DNA of 64,000 bases from assembly GCF_016803135.1 (NCBI RefSeq), contig NZ_JAEVFE010000001.1, positions 558,001 to 622,000 of the forward strand. The letters are read 5' to 3'. The stretch's first letter is position 1. The number at the start of each line of letters is the position of its first letter. This DNA is from Altererythrobacter sp. C41 (GTDB lineage Bacteria; Pseudomonadota; Alphaproteobacteria; Sphingomonadales; Sphingomonadaceae). Shown in pieces: positions 41,823 to 50,754 of the stretch. The position numbers were made by a program, and so were the translations under genes. The notes under the pieces were generated by a model that was not told the origin of the DNA, ran no database searches, and worked only from the letters and a program-made list of their open reading frames with translations.

Positions 41823-42584
41823 ATGGCCGACCATTTCGATTTCACAGGACGCAGGGCGCTCGTCACCGGCGCGGCTTCGGGTATCGGCGCGGCCGTGGCG
41901 CGCTGGCTGGGCGATCACGGGATCGCGCATCTCGTCCTCGTCGACCGTGACGCCGACGCTCTCGAAGCGCTGGACCTCGCCTGTTCGTGCGAGCGCGTGA
42001 CGGGCGACGTGGCCGATCCCGCATTGTGGGCGCGGATCGCGGGCCTGGCACCGCTCGACCATGCAGTGATCAACGCGGGAATTTCCGCAGGCGCGGCGAT
42101 TGTGGATTGCGACTTTGCCGAGTGGCGGCGCGTGATGACGGTCAACCTCGACGGCGCCTTCCTCTCGCTCCAGGCCGCGATGCGGGCGATCCCCGGCGCC
42201 GGCAGCGTGGTCGTCACCGCCTCGGTCAGCGGTTTGAAGGCAGAGCCCGGAACGGCCGCCTATGGCGCTTCGAAGGCGGCACTGATCCAGCTCGCCAAAG
42301 TCGCCGCTAAGGAAGGTGCATCACGCGGCCTGCGGGTCAACGCGATCGCCCCGGGCGGCGTCGACACGCCGATCTGGGATCAGACGCCGTTCTTCCGCGA
42401 TCTCGTCGCCCAGCACGGCGGCGATCGCGCCGCGGCGCTGACGGCGATGGCCGAAATGGCGACGCCGCTGGGCCGCTACGCGACTGCCGAAGAGATCGCC
42501 GCGCAGGCCGGCTTCCTGCTTTCCGACGCCGCGGCGACGATCACCGGCGCCGTGCTGGTCAGCGACGGCGGATACTCGCTCTAG
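41823..42584 (+). CDS. SDR-family oxidoreductase
   Basis: A 253-residue classical short-chain dehydrogenase. The cofactor loop is TGAASGIG (15-22), NAG is present (VINAGIS), and the catalytic set is S134, Y147 and K151 (AAYGASKAA). D41 after the second strand (VLVDRDAD) points to NAD rather than NADP. The C-terminal VLVSDGGYSL is typical. It follows the response regulator by 19 bases and its stop overlaps the convergent folP stop (CTAG). The substrate is unknown. Confidence 0.93.
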   Translation: MADHFDFTGRRALVTGAASGIGAAVARWLGDHGIAHLVLVDRDADALEALDLACSCERVTGDVADPALWARIAGLAPLDHAVINAGISAGAAIVDCDFAEWRRVMTVNLDGAFLSLQAAMRAIPGAGSVVVTASVSGLKAEPGTAAYGASKAALIQLAKVAAKEGASRGLRVNAIAPGGVDTPIWDQTPFFRDLVAQHGGDRAAALTAMAEMATPLGRYATAEEIAAQAGFLLSDAAATITGAVLVSDGGYSL

Positions 42585-43693
42585 GCGGGAAGATCGGAGA
42601 AGTCGGTCAGGGCCGCGTCGCGCAGGCCGCGCCAGACGTTGCGGGCCTGAACCGTTTCGAACACGTCGTGGACGCGCAGGAGTTGAACGCCCGCGTTCAT
42701 GCCCGCGATTGCGAGCGCGAGGCTGCCGCCCAGGCGCTCGTGCGCGGGCACTTCATTGCTGAGCGCGCCAATCATCCGCTTTCGGCTGGCACCGAGCAGC
42801 AGCGGTTGGCCGAGCGCATGGAACAGCGGCAGCCCGTTGATGAGCGCGAGGTTCTCGCTCACGCTCTTTCCGAAGCCGATGCCCGGATCGAGCACGATCC
42901 TTTCACGCGCCACACCGGCCCCCAGGGCCGCATCGCGCCGTTCGCGCAACCAGTCGAACACGTCGAGCACGACGCATTCGTAATCGGCATCCGCGTGGAG
43001 ATCGTCACCCTCCCCCGGCGCATGCATCAGCACCACAGGGCAGTCGCGCGCCGCGACTAGCTCCATGCTGCGGGGATCGTGACGTAGCGCCGAGACGTCG
43101 TTGATCATGTGCGCGCCGGCGTGAAGCGCGGCGTCCATCACCGCCGGGCGCCGTGTGTCGACGCTGATCGCGGCGCCCATCGCCGCGCAGTATTCGATCG
43201 CGGGGATCACGCGGCCGAGCTCGTCCCCTTCCCACACCGCGGGCGCGCCCGGCCGGGTGCTCTCGCCGCCCATGTCGACGATTGCCGCCCCGGCTTCGAG
43301 CATAGCGGCGGCATGCGCGCGGCCCTCTTCCGGATTGTCGAGGAATTTCCCGCCGTCAGAGAAGCTGTCGGGCGTGAGGTTGAGGATGCCCATGATCTGC
43401 GGCTGGTCGAGCCGCACGGTCCGCGCCCCCATCTCGATCGGCGGATGCGCCATGCGCAAGTTCGCCCATTGGGCCTCCGCCTCCGCACCCAGAGTGTCCG
43501 GCAGGCGACCGAGAAGGTCCTCCACGCTCGCCGGCGTGAAGCGCCAGCGCTCGACCACCTCGCCGTCACGCCGCAGGATCGCCGCGAAGCGATGCGCGTA
43601 GACCATGCCGCCTGCGAGGCGGATGCAATCCCCCTCCTCGCTCTGCGGACTGGCGACAAGGCCGATCGGGCGGAGATAGATCTGGTCGGACAT
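42581..43693 (-). CDS. folP: Dihydropteroate synthase with N-terminal extension
   Basis: A 370-residue enzyme of folate synthesis (pABA plus dihydropterin pyrophosphate). The core begins at about residue 99 (QIMGILNLTPDSFSDGGKF), then GGESTRPGA, SVDTRRPAVMDAAL, NDVSALRHD and LLLGASRKRMIGAL. The first 85-90 residues (MSDQIYLRPIGLVASPQSEE onwards) are an extension absent from E. coli FolP; no frameshift or alternative start explains it, and the coding pattern continues through it. It lies downstream of ccrM on the same strand, across a short hairpin repeat. Confidence 0.94.
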   Translation of the reverse strand: MSDQIYLRPIGLVASPQSEEGDCIRLAGGMVYAHRFAAILRRDGEVVERWRFTPASVEDLLGRLPDTLGAEAEAQWANLRMAHPPIEMGARTVRLDQPQIMGILNLTPDSFSDGGKFLDNPEEGRAHAAAMLEAGAAIVDMGGESTRPGAPAVWEGDELGRVIPAIEYCAAMGAAISVDTRRPAVMDAALHAGAHMINDVSALRHDPRSMELVAARDCPVVLMHAPGEGDDLHADADYECVVLDVFDWLRERRDAALGAGVARERIVLDPGIGFGKSVSENLALINGLPLFHALGQPLLLGASRKRMIGALSNEVPAHERLGGSLALAIAGMNAGVQLLRVHDVFETVQARNVWRGLRDAALTDFSDLPA

Positions 43694-43721
43694 GCGGTGC
43701 CTTCGCTACCCAATCCGCCGC

Positions 43722-43744
43722 CCCGGCGAAAGCCGGGATGACGG
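43722..43744. repeat. Short hairpin repeat (CCCGGC-GAAA-GCCGGG plus ATGACGG)
   Basis: A 6-base stem with GAAA loop followed by ATGACGG, between the ccrM stop and folP start. The motif CCCGGCGAAAGCCGGGATGACG is a very common intergenic element of sphingomonads and related alphaproteobacteria. It may act as a processing or termination structure between the two genes. Confidence 0.6.
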
Positions 43745-43764
43745 TAGAGCGGACGAGAGAAGGA

Positions 43765-45090
<1,326 letters not shown>

Positions 45091-45095
45091 GCTCG

Positions 45096-45719
45096 TCAGA
45101 ACAGTTCCATCTGTGCGACGGGGGCGAAGCTGCGGCGGTGGAGCGGCGTGGGACCATGCGTGCGCAGCGCCTCCACGTGGTCGGGCGTGCCGTAACCCTT
45201 GTTGTGTTCCCACCCGTAATGCGGGTGTTCGCGGGCGGCTTCGATCATCATGCGATCGCGCCATTCCTTTGCGACGATCGAAGCGGCCGAGATCGCCGGC
45301 TCCTTCGCGTCGCCGCCCACGATCGGCCGCGCCGCCCAGCGCCATTCCGGCCGGCGGCCGTGGGGGGTGAGGTTTCCGTCGACCAGCACTTCGTCGGGGT
45401 CGCGCGCGAGCACTTCGGCAAGCCGCGCCACTGCCAGCGTCATCGCCAGCATCGTCGCTCCGAAGATATTGAGCCGGTCGATCTCTTCCACCTCGACCAC
45501 GCCGACCCCCCAGGCGCAGCGACGGCGGATCGTGAGATCGAGCCGGCCGCGCGAGTTGGCGCAGAGCTTCTTCGAATCGTCGAGCCCCGCCGGTCGTGGC
45601 TTGCACAGCGCCACCGCAGCCGCCACAACCGGCCCTGCCAACGGCCCACGCCCCGCCTCGTCGACGCCGACGACGAGGGGTCCGAGCCCGAACCTGTGAT
45701 GGGGAGTTCCACTGAACAT
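45096..45719 (-). CDS. rnhB: Ribonuclease HII
   Basis: A 207-residue endonuclease removing RNA from RNA-DNA hybrids. Acidic residues D20 and E21 are in VVGVDEAGRGPLAGP; a further aspartate is in EVLVDGNLTP, and KEPAISAASIVAKEWRD plus HYGWEHNKGYGTPDH are family signatures. The ATG at 45719 overlaps the ATG of the divergent sugar dehydrogenase gene in CATG, so no spacer lies between the two reading frames; no clear ribosome site is seen on this strand. It lies upstream of ccrM on the same strand. Confidence 0.93.
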   Translation of the reverse strand: MFSGTPHHRFGLGPLVVGVDEAGRGPLAGPVVAAAVALCKPRPAGLDDSKKLCANSRGRLDLTIRRRCAWGVGVVEVEEIDRLNIFGATMLAMTLAVARLAEVLARDPDEVLVDGNLTPHGRRPEWRWAARPIVGGDAKEPAISAASIVAKEWRDRMMIEAAREHPHYGWEHNKGYGTPDHVEALRTHGPTPLHRRSFAPVAQMELF

Positions 45720-46917
45720 GACGAAATCTGCGATTCTTGCCGCGGTTCTATCGCCGTGCGCGCTCGTCTCTGCAAGCTGCAGCGCGGAACCCGCCGGGGA
45801 CAGCGCCCCGACCGAAGCCGCCGTCACTGCCGAAATCGGCGAAGAAGTGTCCGTCACGTCCGCGAACCAGTTCAAGGCCATGTCCCTCGGCACCTTCGAC
45901 GAGCCCTGGGCGGCCGAGTTCGCGCCGGGCACCAGCGTGCTGTTCATTACCGAGAAGAGGGGGACGATGAAGTTCGTCGATACCGCGACCGGCCGGACCG
46001 GCACGGTCATCGGCATGCCGGAGGTCGATTACGGCGGCCAGGGCGGCCTCGGCGACGTGGCGTTCCTGCCTTCCGAAAGCGCCGACACGCTGGGCCGCAG
46101 GACGATCTATCTCACTTGGGCCGAGGCAGGCGAAGGCGACACGCGCGGCGCCGCGCTCGGCAAGGGCACGCTCGTCTGCGAACAGGCCAATGCCTGCACG
46201 GTCGACGGCCTTTCGGTGATCTGGCGCCAGCAGCCGAAAGTCACCGGCCGCGGCCACTATTCGCACCGCATCGCCTTCTCGCCCGACGGGCAATATCTGT
46301 TCCTCGCCTCGGGCGACCGGCAGAAGATGGAGCCGGCACAGGACCTGTCGAACAACCTCGGCAGCGTCCTGCGGCTCACGCTCGACGGCAAGCCGGCCCC
46401 CGGCAACCCCTTCGCGGACCGCGGCAGCCCGTCGGATCAGATCTGGTCGTACGGTCACCGCAACATCCTGGGCCTGCAGTTCGATGCGCAGGGGCGGCTG
46501 TGGGACCTCGAGCACGGCCCGGCGGGCGGCGACGAGCTCAACCTCGTCGTACAGGGCGAAAACTACGGCTGGCCGGTCGTGTCGGACGGCGTTCACTATA
46601 ACGGCGATCCGATCCCCGACCACAACACGCGCCCCGAATTCCACGCGCCCGCGATCAGTTGGGATCCGGTCATCGCGCCGGGCGACTTCGTGTTCTATTC
46701 GGGCAAGCTCTGGCCGGAGTGGCGGGGGCAGGCGATCATCGGCGCCATGAAGCCGACCGCGGTGGTGCGCGTCGCGATCGAGGGGGACAAGGCGACCGAG
46801 GCGGCTCGCTATCCCTTCGAGAAGCGCGTGCGCGAGATCCTCGAAGGCCCCGATGGAGCCTTGTGGATCCTCGAGGATGGCGAAGACGGGCGGCTCGTCA
46901 GGCTCACTCCGCGCTGA
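45718..46917 (+). CDS. PQQ-dependent sugar dehydrogenase family protein
   Basis: A 399-residue periplasmic beta-propeller of the glucose/sorbosone dehydrogenase (Asd/YliI) type. An N-terminal signal with a poor lipobox (VSASC, C21) is followed by blades containing LGTFDEPWAAEF, GGQGGLGDVAF, GRGHYSHRIAFSPDG, YGHRNILGLQFDAQGRLWDL, EHGPAGGDELN and ENYGWPVVSDG. These are the PQQ- and calcium-site segments of the family. No PQQ-synthesis genes are in the window. GGGGAG lies 11 bases before the ATG. Confidence 0.92.
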   Translation: MTKSAILAAVLSPCALVSASCSAEPAGDSAPTEAAVTAEIGEEVSVTSANQFKAMSLGTFDEPWAAEFAPGTSVLFITEKRGTMKFVDTATGRTGTVIGMPEVDYGGQGGLGDVAFLPSESADTLGRRTIYLTWAEAGEGDTRGAALGKGTLVCEQANACTVDGLSVIWRQQPKVTGRGHYSHRIAFSPDGQYLFLASGDRQKMEPAQDLSNNLGSVLRLTLDGKPAPGNPFADRGSPSDQIWSYGHRNILGLQFDAQGRLWDLEHGPAGGDELNLVVQGENYGWPVVSDGVHYNGDPIPDHNTRPEFHAPAISWDPVIAPGDFVFYSGKLWPEWRGQAIIGAMKPTAVVRVAIEGDKATEAARYPFEKRVREILEGPDGALWILEDGEDGRLVRLTPR

Positions 46918-46994
46918 CGGCAAAGCTGCGCCCCGCGCGCAGCAAGGCGAATTTGATCGACAGCGGCGCGCGCCGCCCCTAACGGCGCGCGCCT

Positions 46995-47513
46995 ATGGCG
47001 ACCATCGTGCCCCTTGCCAACGTCGATTCCGCGCTGATCGAAGCGTTGCTCGACCGTGCCTTCGGACCGGATCGTCATGCGCGCACCGCCTACCGTATCC
47101 GCGAAGGCATGGACTGGCTCCCCGCCCTCAGCTTTGCGGCGGTCGACGACGACGGCTATCTCGTCGGCACGATCCAGCTCTGGCCGGCGGCGCTTACCGA
47201 TCCGGAAGGCCGCGCCCATCCGATGATCATGGTCGGCCCGGTCGCGGTCGTGCCCGAACGGCAGAGCGAAGGTTTCGGCAAGGCGTTGATGCTCGCCGCG
47301 CTCGGCGCGCTGGAGCCCGGCGCGCTGCCGCAGGTGATGATCGGCGATCCGGAATATTACGGCCGCTTCTTCGGCTTCACCGCCGCACCCACCGGCGGCT
47401 GGCACTGCCCCGGCCCTTTCGAACCCGCACGCCTGCTGGTCCGGTGCGACAATCCGTCGATCCTTCCGGCAAAGGGAATGCTCGGCCCCTGGCCCGAGAC
47501 CTTGGCGAATTGA
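46995..47513 (+). CDS. GNAT-family N-acetyltransferase
   Basis: A 172-residue protein with the acetyl-CoA fold: VDDDGYLVGTIQLWP, the core strand MVGPVAVVPERQSEGFGKAL (motif A, with Q/R-x-x-G-x-G/A changed to RQSEGFG) and GDPEYYGRFFGFTAAP, which matches the YhbS-like subgroup. It opens a run of overlapping or closely spaced plus-strand genes reaching the CCA-adding enzyme. The acceptor substrate is unknown. Confidence 0.9.
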   Translation: MATIVPLANVDSALIEALLDRAFGPDRHARTAYRIREGMDWLPALSFAAVDDDGYLVGTIQLWPAALTDPEGRAHPMIMVGPVAVVPERQSEGFGKALMLAALGALEPGALPQVMIGDPEYYGRFFGFTAAPTGGWHCPGPFEPARLLVRCDNPSILPAKGMLGPWPETLAN

Positions 47514-47537
47514 CCGCGCCGTGGCATCGGACACTCG

Positions 47538-48086
47538 ATGCCGTACCAACCGCCTCCCGAACTTGCCGGCCTGACGCTCGACGAAATCGCTGAGCAGGTC
47601 GCGGCGCGCAAGCTGCCGCCGGTCGAGGAGTGGCGGCCGGAAAGCACGGGCGACAGCCATATGCGCATCGCGGCCGACGGGACCTGGTATCACGATGGCG
47701 GCCCGATCACCCGCCATGCGATGGTACGTGCCTTTTCCGGGCTGGTGACCCGCGATGATGACGGACGCCACTGGCTCGTCACCCCGTTCGAGAAGCTCTC
47801 GATCGAGGTCGAGGATGCGGCCTTCATGGCGACCGATGTGGTCCGGCGCGGCGGCGACCTCGCCTTCCGCCTCAACACCGATGAACTGATCGTCGCCGGC
47901 CCCGACAATCCGCTGCGCGCGGCGGGCGAGATCGAAGCGCCCGCGATCTATCTCGCCGTGCGGCGCGGCTGCGAGGCGCGGCTGAACCGCAGCACCTGGC
48001 AGCAGCTCGCCGAAATCGCGCTGTCCGAGGGCGACGGCCGGACGGTGGCGAGCCAGGGCGAAACCTTCCCCCTTCTGCCGCGATGA
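47538..48086 (+). CDS. DUF1285 domain protein
   Basis: A 182-residue protein. WRPESTGDSHMRIAADGTWY, GGPITRHAMVRAFSGLVTRD, YHDGGPI and LVTPFEKLSIEVEDAAFMAT are hallmarks of DUF1285, a widespread cytoplasmic family with no assigned reaction. It overlaps the NUDIX gene by four bases (ATGA). The recurrent pairing with NUDIX and CCA-adding enzyme genes is conserved in alphaproteobacteria, which hints at RNA or nucleotide metabolism. Confidence 0.9.
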   Translation: MPYQPPPELAGLTLDEIAEQVAARKLPPVEEWRPESTGDSHMRIAADGTWYHDGGPITRHAMVRAFSGLVTRDDDGRHWLVTPFEKLSIEVEDAAFMATDVVRRGGDLAFRLNTDELIVAGPDNPLRAAGEIEAPAIYLAVRRGCEARLNRSTWQQLAEIALSEGDGRTVASQGETFPLLPR

Positions 48087-48688
48087 GCTCGCTCTTCGAT
48101 CGCCTCGAAGCCCTGTTCGAACAGGGGCACCGCGCGGATATCCCGGACCTGCTGACCGACGAGCGCTTTGCCGATGCCAGCCGCACGGCGGACGCTGCGG
48201 TGCTGATCGCGGTGACCGACCGCCCCTCCCCCGGCGTGATCCTGACACAGCGGCCGCACGGCATGCGCGATCATCCCGGTCAGGTCGCTTTTCCGGGCGG
48301 GAAGATCGACCCAGGAGAAACCGCGGTCGAAGCCGCCTTGCGCGAGGCCGAGGAGGAGCTCTCCATGCGCCCTGACCATGTGCGCGTGATCGGCACGACC
48401 GACCGCTACCAGACAGGCACCGGCTTCGACGTCACGCCAGTGCTTGGCGTCGTACCGCCCGACCTGCCGCTGATCGCCAACCCCGGCGAGGTCGAGGCAT
48501 GGTTCGAGGCGCCGCTCGACCTGCTGCTGGACCGAGACAACTGGACCGAGCACGAGGTCTTCTGGCGCGGCGCGACGCGGCGCTACCTCGAATATCACTA
48601 CGACGGCTTCCGCATCTGGGGCGTGACCGCGGCGATCATCGCCAATCTTGCCCGTCGGATCGAGTACAAGGCCCTGTTCGATGGCTGA
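48083..48688 (+). CDS. NUDIX hydrolase, CoA pyrophosphatase type
   Basis: A 201-residue hydrolase. The NUDIX box reads GKIDPGETAVEAALREAEEE (G5-E-x7-REUxEE-x-x pattern), preceded by the CoA-ase type LTQRPHGMRDHPGQVAFPGG (the UPF0035 motif, LLTxRxxxLRxHxGQVAFPG). It is likely to cleave CoA or similar dinucleotides. Its 3' end overlaps the CCA-adding enzyme gene by eight bases. Confidence 0.93.
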   Translation: MSSLFDRLEALFEQGHRADIPDLLTDERFADASRTADAAVLIAVTDRPSPGVILTQRPHGMRDHPGQVAFPGGKIDPGETAVEAALREAEEELSMRPDHVRVIGTTDRYQTGTGFDVTPVLGVVPPDLPLIANPGEVEAWFEAPLDLLLDRDNWTEHEVFWRGATRRYLEYHYDGFRIWGVTAAIIANLARRIEYKALFDG

Positions 48689-49859
48689 GCGCCTTCCATC
48701 TGCCGAATGGACGCAGCGCCCCGATCTCGCGGCGCTCGTGGCGGCCCTGGGCGCGGACAATGTCCGCTGGGTCGGCGGCGCGGTGCGCGACACGCTGCTC
48801 GGACACGACGTGCGCGACATCGATGCCGCCACTCCGCTCGAGCCTGCGACCGTGATCGACCGGCTGCGAGCGGCCGGGATCAGGACGGTTCCGACGGGGA
48901 TCGACCACGGCACCGTCACCGCGGTCCTGCCCGGCGGCCCGGTCGAGATCACCACGCTCCGCCGCGACGTCTCGACCGACGGCCGCCGCGCGACCGTCGC
49001 CTTCGCGCAAGACTGGCGCGAGGATGCCGCCCGGCGCGATTTCACGATCAACGCGCTCTACGCCGCGCCCGATACGCTCGAGATCTTCGACTGGTTCGGG
49101 GGGCTCGGCGATCTCGCGGCGCAGCGTGTGCGGTTCATCGGCGATGCGCGCCAGCGCATCCGGGAGGATCATCTTCGCATCCTGCGCTATTTCCGCTTCC
49201 AGGCGCGCTTCGGCGCCGAGCTCGATGCCGAGGCGGAAGGAGCCTGCGCCGAGCTTGCCGCGACGCTCAAGGGCCTCTCGCGGGAGCGGATCGCCGGCGA
49301 ACTGCTCAACCTGCTCGGTCTTCCCGATCCTGCCGACACAGTCGCGCGAATGCTGACGCTCGGCGTATTGCCCGTGGTTTTGCCGGAAGCCGGGCCCAAG
49401 GGGATCGAGGCACTTCGCCGCCTCGTAGCGAACGAGCGAGCGGCCGGCGTCACGCCCAACCCGATCCGCCGGCTCGCGGCGCTCCTGCCGACGCTCCCTG
49501 CAGTCGCGGAAACCGTCGCCGCGCGTCTCCGCCTGTCGAAGGCGCAGCGCGAGCGGATCACCCGCGCCGCCGCGCGCTGCGCCGAGGATGCGCAGCAACC
49601 GCGCGTGCTGGCCTACCGCGAAGGCATCGACTGCGCGATCGACCGCCTGCTGCTTGCGGGCGCCGACGTCGCGCCGCTGATCGGCTGGCAGGTGCCCGAA
49701 CTCCCGCTCAAGGGCGGTGAGATCGTGGAACGTGGGATCGCCGCCGGGCCGGAAGTCGCGCGCACGCTGCGGCAGGTCGAATCCCGGTGGATCGACGAAG
49801 GCTTCCCCGGGCGCGACCGGGTGAAGCGTATTCTGGATGAGGTACTCGGAGGCATCTGA
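48681..49859 (+). CDS. cca: CCA tRNA nucleotidyltransferase
   Basis: A 392-residue enzyme that builds or repairs the CCA end of tRNA, or acts as a related poly(A)-type transferase. The nucleotidyltransferase head shows WVGGAVRDTLLGHDVRDIDAAT, DEVTT-like VEITTLRRDVSTDGRRA and WREDAARRDFTINALY. RIREDHLRILRYFRFQARFG is the template-like RNA binding segment. The ATG at 48681 overlaps the NUDIX gene end by eight bases. Confidence 0.93.
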   Translation: MAERLPSAEWTQRPDLAALVAALGADNVRWVGGAVRDTLLGHDVRDIDAATPLEPATVIDRLRAAGIRTVPTGIDHGTVTAVLPGGPVEITTLRRDVSTDGRRATVAFAQDWREDAARRDFTINALYAAPDTLEIFDWFGGLGDLAAQRVRFIGDARQRIREDHLRILRYFRFQARFGAELDAEAEGACAELAATLKGLSRERIAGELLNLLGLPDPADTVARMLTLGVLPVVLPEAGPKGIEALRRLVANERAAGVTPNPIRRLAALLPTLPAVAETVAARLRLSKAQRERITRAAARCAEDAQQPRVLAYREGIDCAIDRLLLAGADVAPLIGWQVPELPLKGGEIVERGIAAGPEVARTLRQVESRWIDEGFPGRDRVKRILDEVLGGI

Positions 49860-50124
49860 GGTTGCTTCATCCGGGTTTAATGTGGAAATGATACCCCGTG
49901 TTCATCGCCGACAGGCAGGACATGTCATCGCGTGCCTCGCTCGCGGTGGGCCTCCGTCCGGTTCTTCCGGGCATGCGGGTTCCTGCTCTTGCAGCGGGGC
50001 GCTAGGCGCCGAAGGACGTTCCAGACCTTCGAATGGTGCACCCGTGATCCAAACTGGCTGGTTTCGTGCGGGTCTCGCGTCGTACAGCTTTGCGTTTGAT
50101 ATGAATTATTTACGGAGTGGAATT

Positions 50125-50691
50125 ATGAAGTTCTCGAAAATGGCCATTGCCGCCATCGCCGCCGCCGGGATCGCGACGGCAGCACATGCTCAGGGCGTCA
50201 CCGTCGGCGCAACCGTCTACGGGCCCGAGGGCAATTCGGTTGGCACGATCGAGAGCGTCGCCGATGGCGTCGTGACCGTGGACACGGGCAAGCACAAGGC
50301 GCCACTGCCTTCCAACGCTTTCGGTCAGGGCGACAAGGGCCCGACCATCACCGTCACCAAGGCGCAGCTCGACGCGATGCTCGACGAGCAGATCGCCGCC
50401 GCCAATGCCAAGCGCGATGCGGCGCTGGTCGAAGCCGCCGCGGTGGTCACGGCCGACAACCAGCCGCTCGGCGTCGTCAAGAGCATCGCGGGCAACACCG
50501 TGATCGTCAGCGGCGGCCAGGGCGACCTGAACCTCCTGCGCGAGCACTTCGCGGTCAACCAGAGCGGCCAGCTCATGGTGCTGTTCACCGACGCGCAGCT
50601 CGACCAGGCGGTTGCAGCCCAGACCAGTGCCACGCCGAGCCCCGCGGCCGGCGCGGCGCAGGCCGAAACGACGGCTGGCGCTACCGAATAA
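50125..50691 (+). CDS. Secreted protein with two PRC-barrel-like repeats
   Basis: A 188-residue protein with an ACGGAG ribosome site and signal peptide MKFSKMAIAAIAAAGIATAA (cleaved near HA|Q). Two related modules follow: GATVYGPEGNSVGTIESVAD then VVTVDTGK, and AAVVTADNQPLGVVKSIAGN then TVIVSGGQ, each ending with a T-(D/K)AQLD pattern (TKAQLDAML and TDAQLDQAV). The form is that of a PRC-barrel-like beta domain. The C-terminus is Ala/Thr-rich. I do not know its role; a strong terminator follows. Confidence 0.8.
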   Translation: MKFSKMAIAAIAAAGIATAAHAQGVTVGATVYGPEGNSVGTIESVADGVVTVDTGKHKAPLPSNAFGQGDKGPTITVTKAQLDAMLDEQIAAANAKRDAALVEAAAVVTADNQPLGVVKSIAGNTVIVSGGQGDLNLLREHFAVNQSGQLMVLFTDAQLDQAVAAQTSATPSPAAGAAQAETTAGATE

Positions 50692-50716
50692 GCTTCCTCT
50701 TCAGGTTGCAAGGAAG

Positions 50717-50747
50717 GGGCCGGGTGCTGGTGCACCCGGCCCTTTTT
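50717..50747 (+). terminator. Rho-independent terminator
   Basis: A perfect 10-base stem (GGGCCGGGTG / CACCCGGCCC) with a 6-base loop followed by five Ts, 25 bases after the stop of the secreted repeat protein. It is the clearest intrinsic terminator in the window and also separates this gene from the convergent parC. Confidence 0.9.
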
Positions 50748-50754
50748 CTATGAC

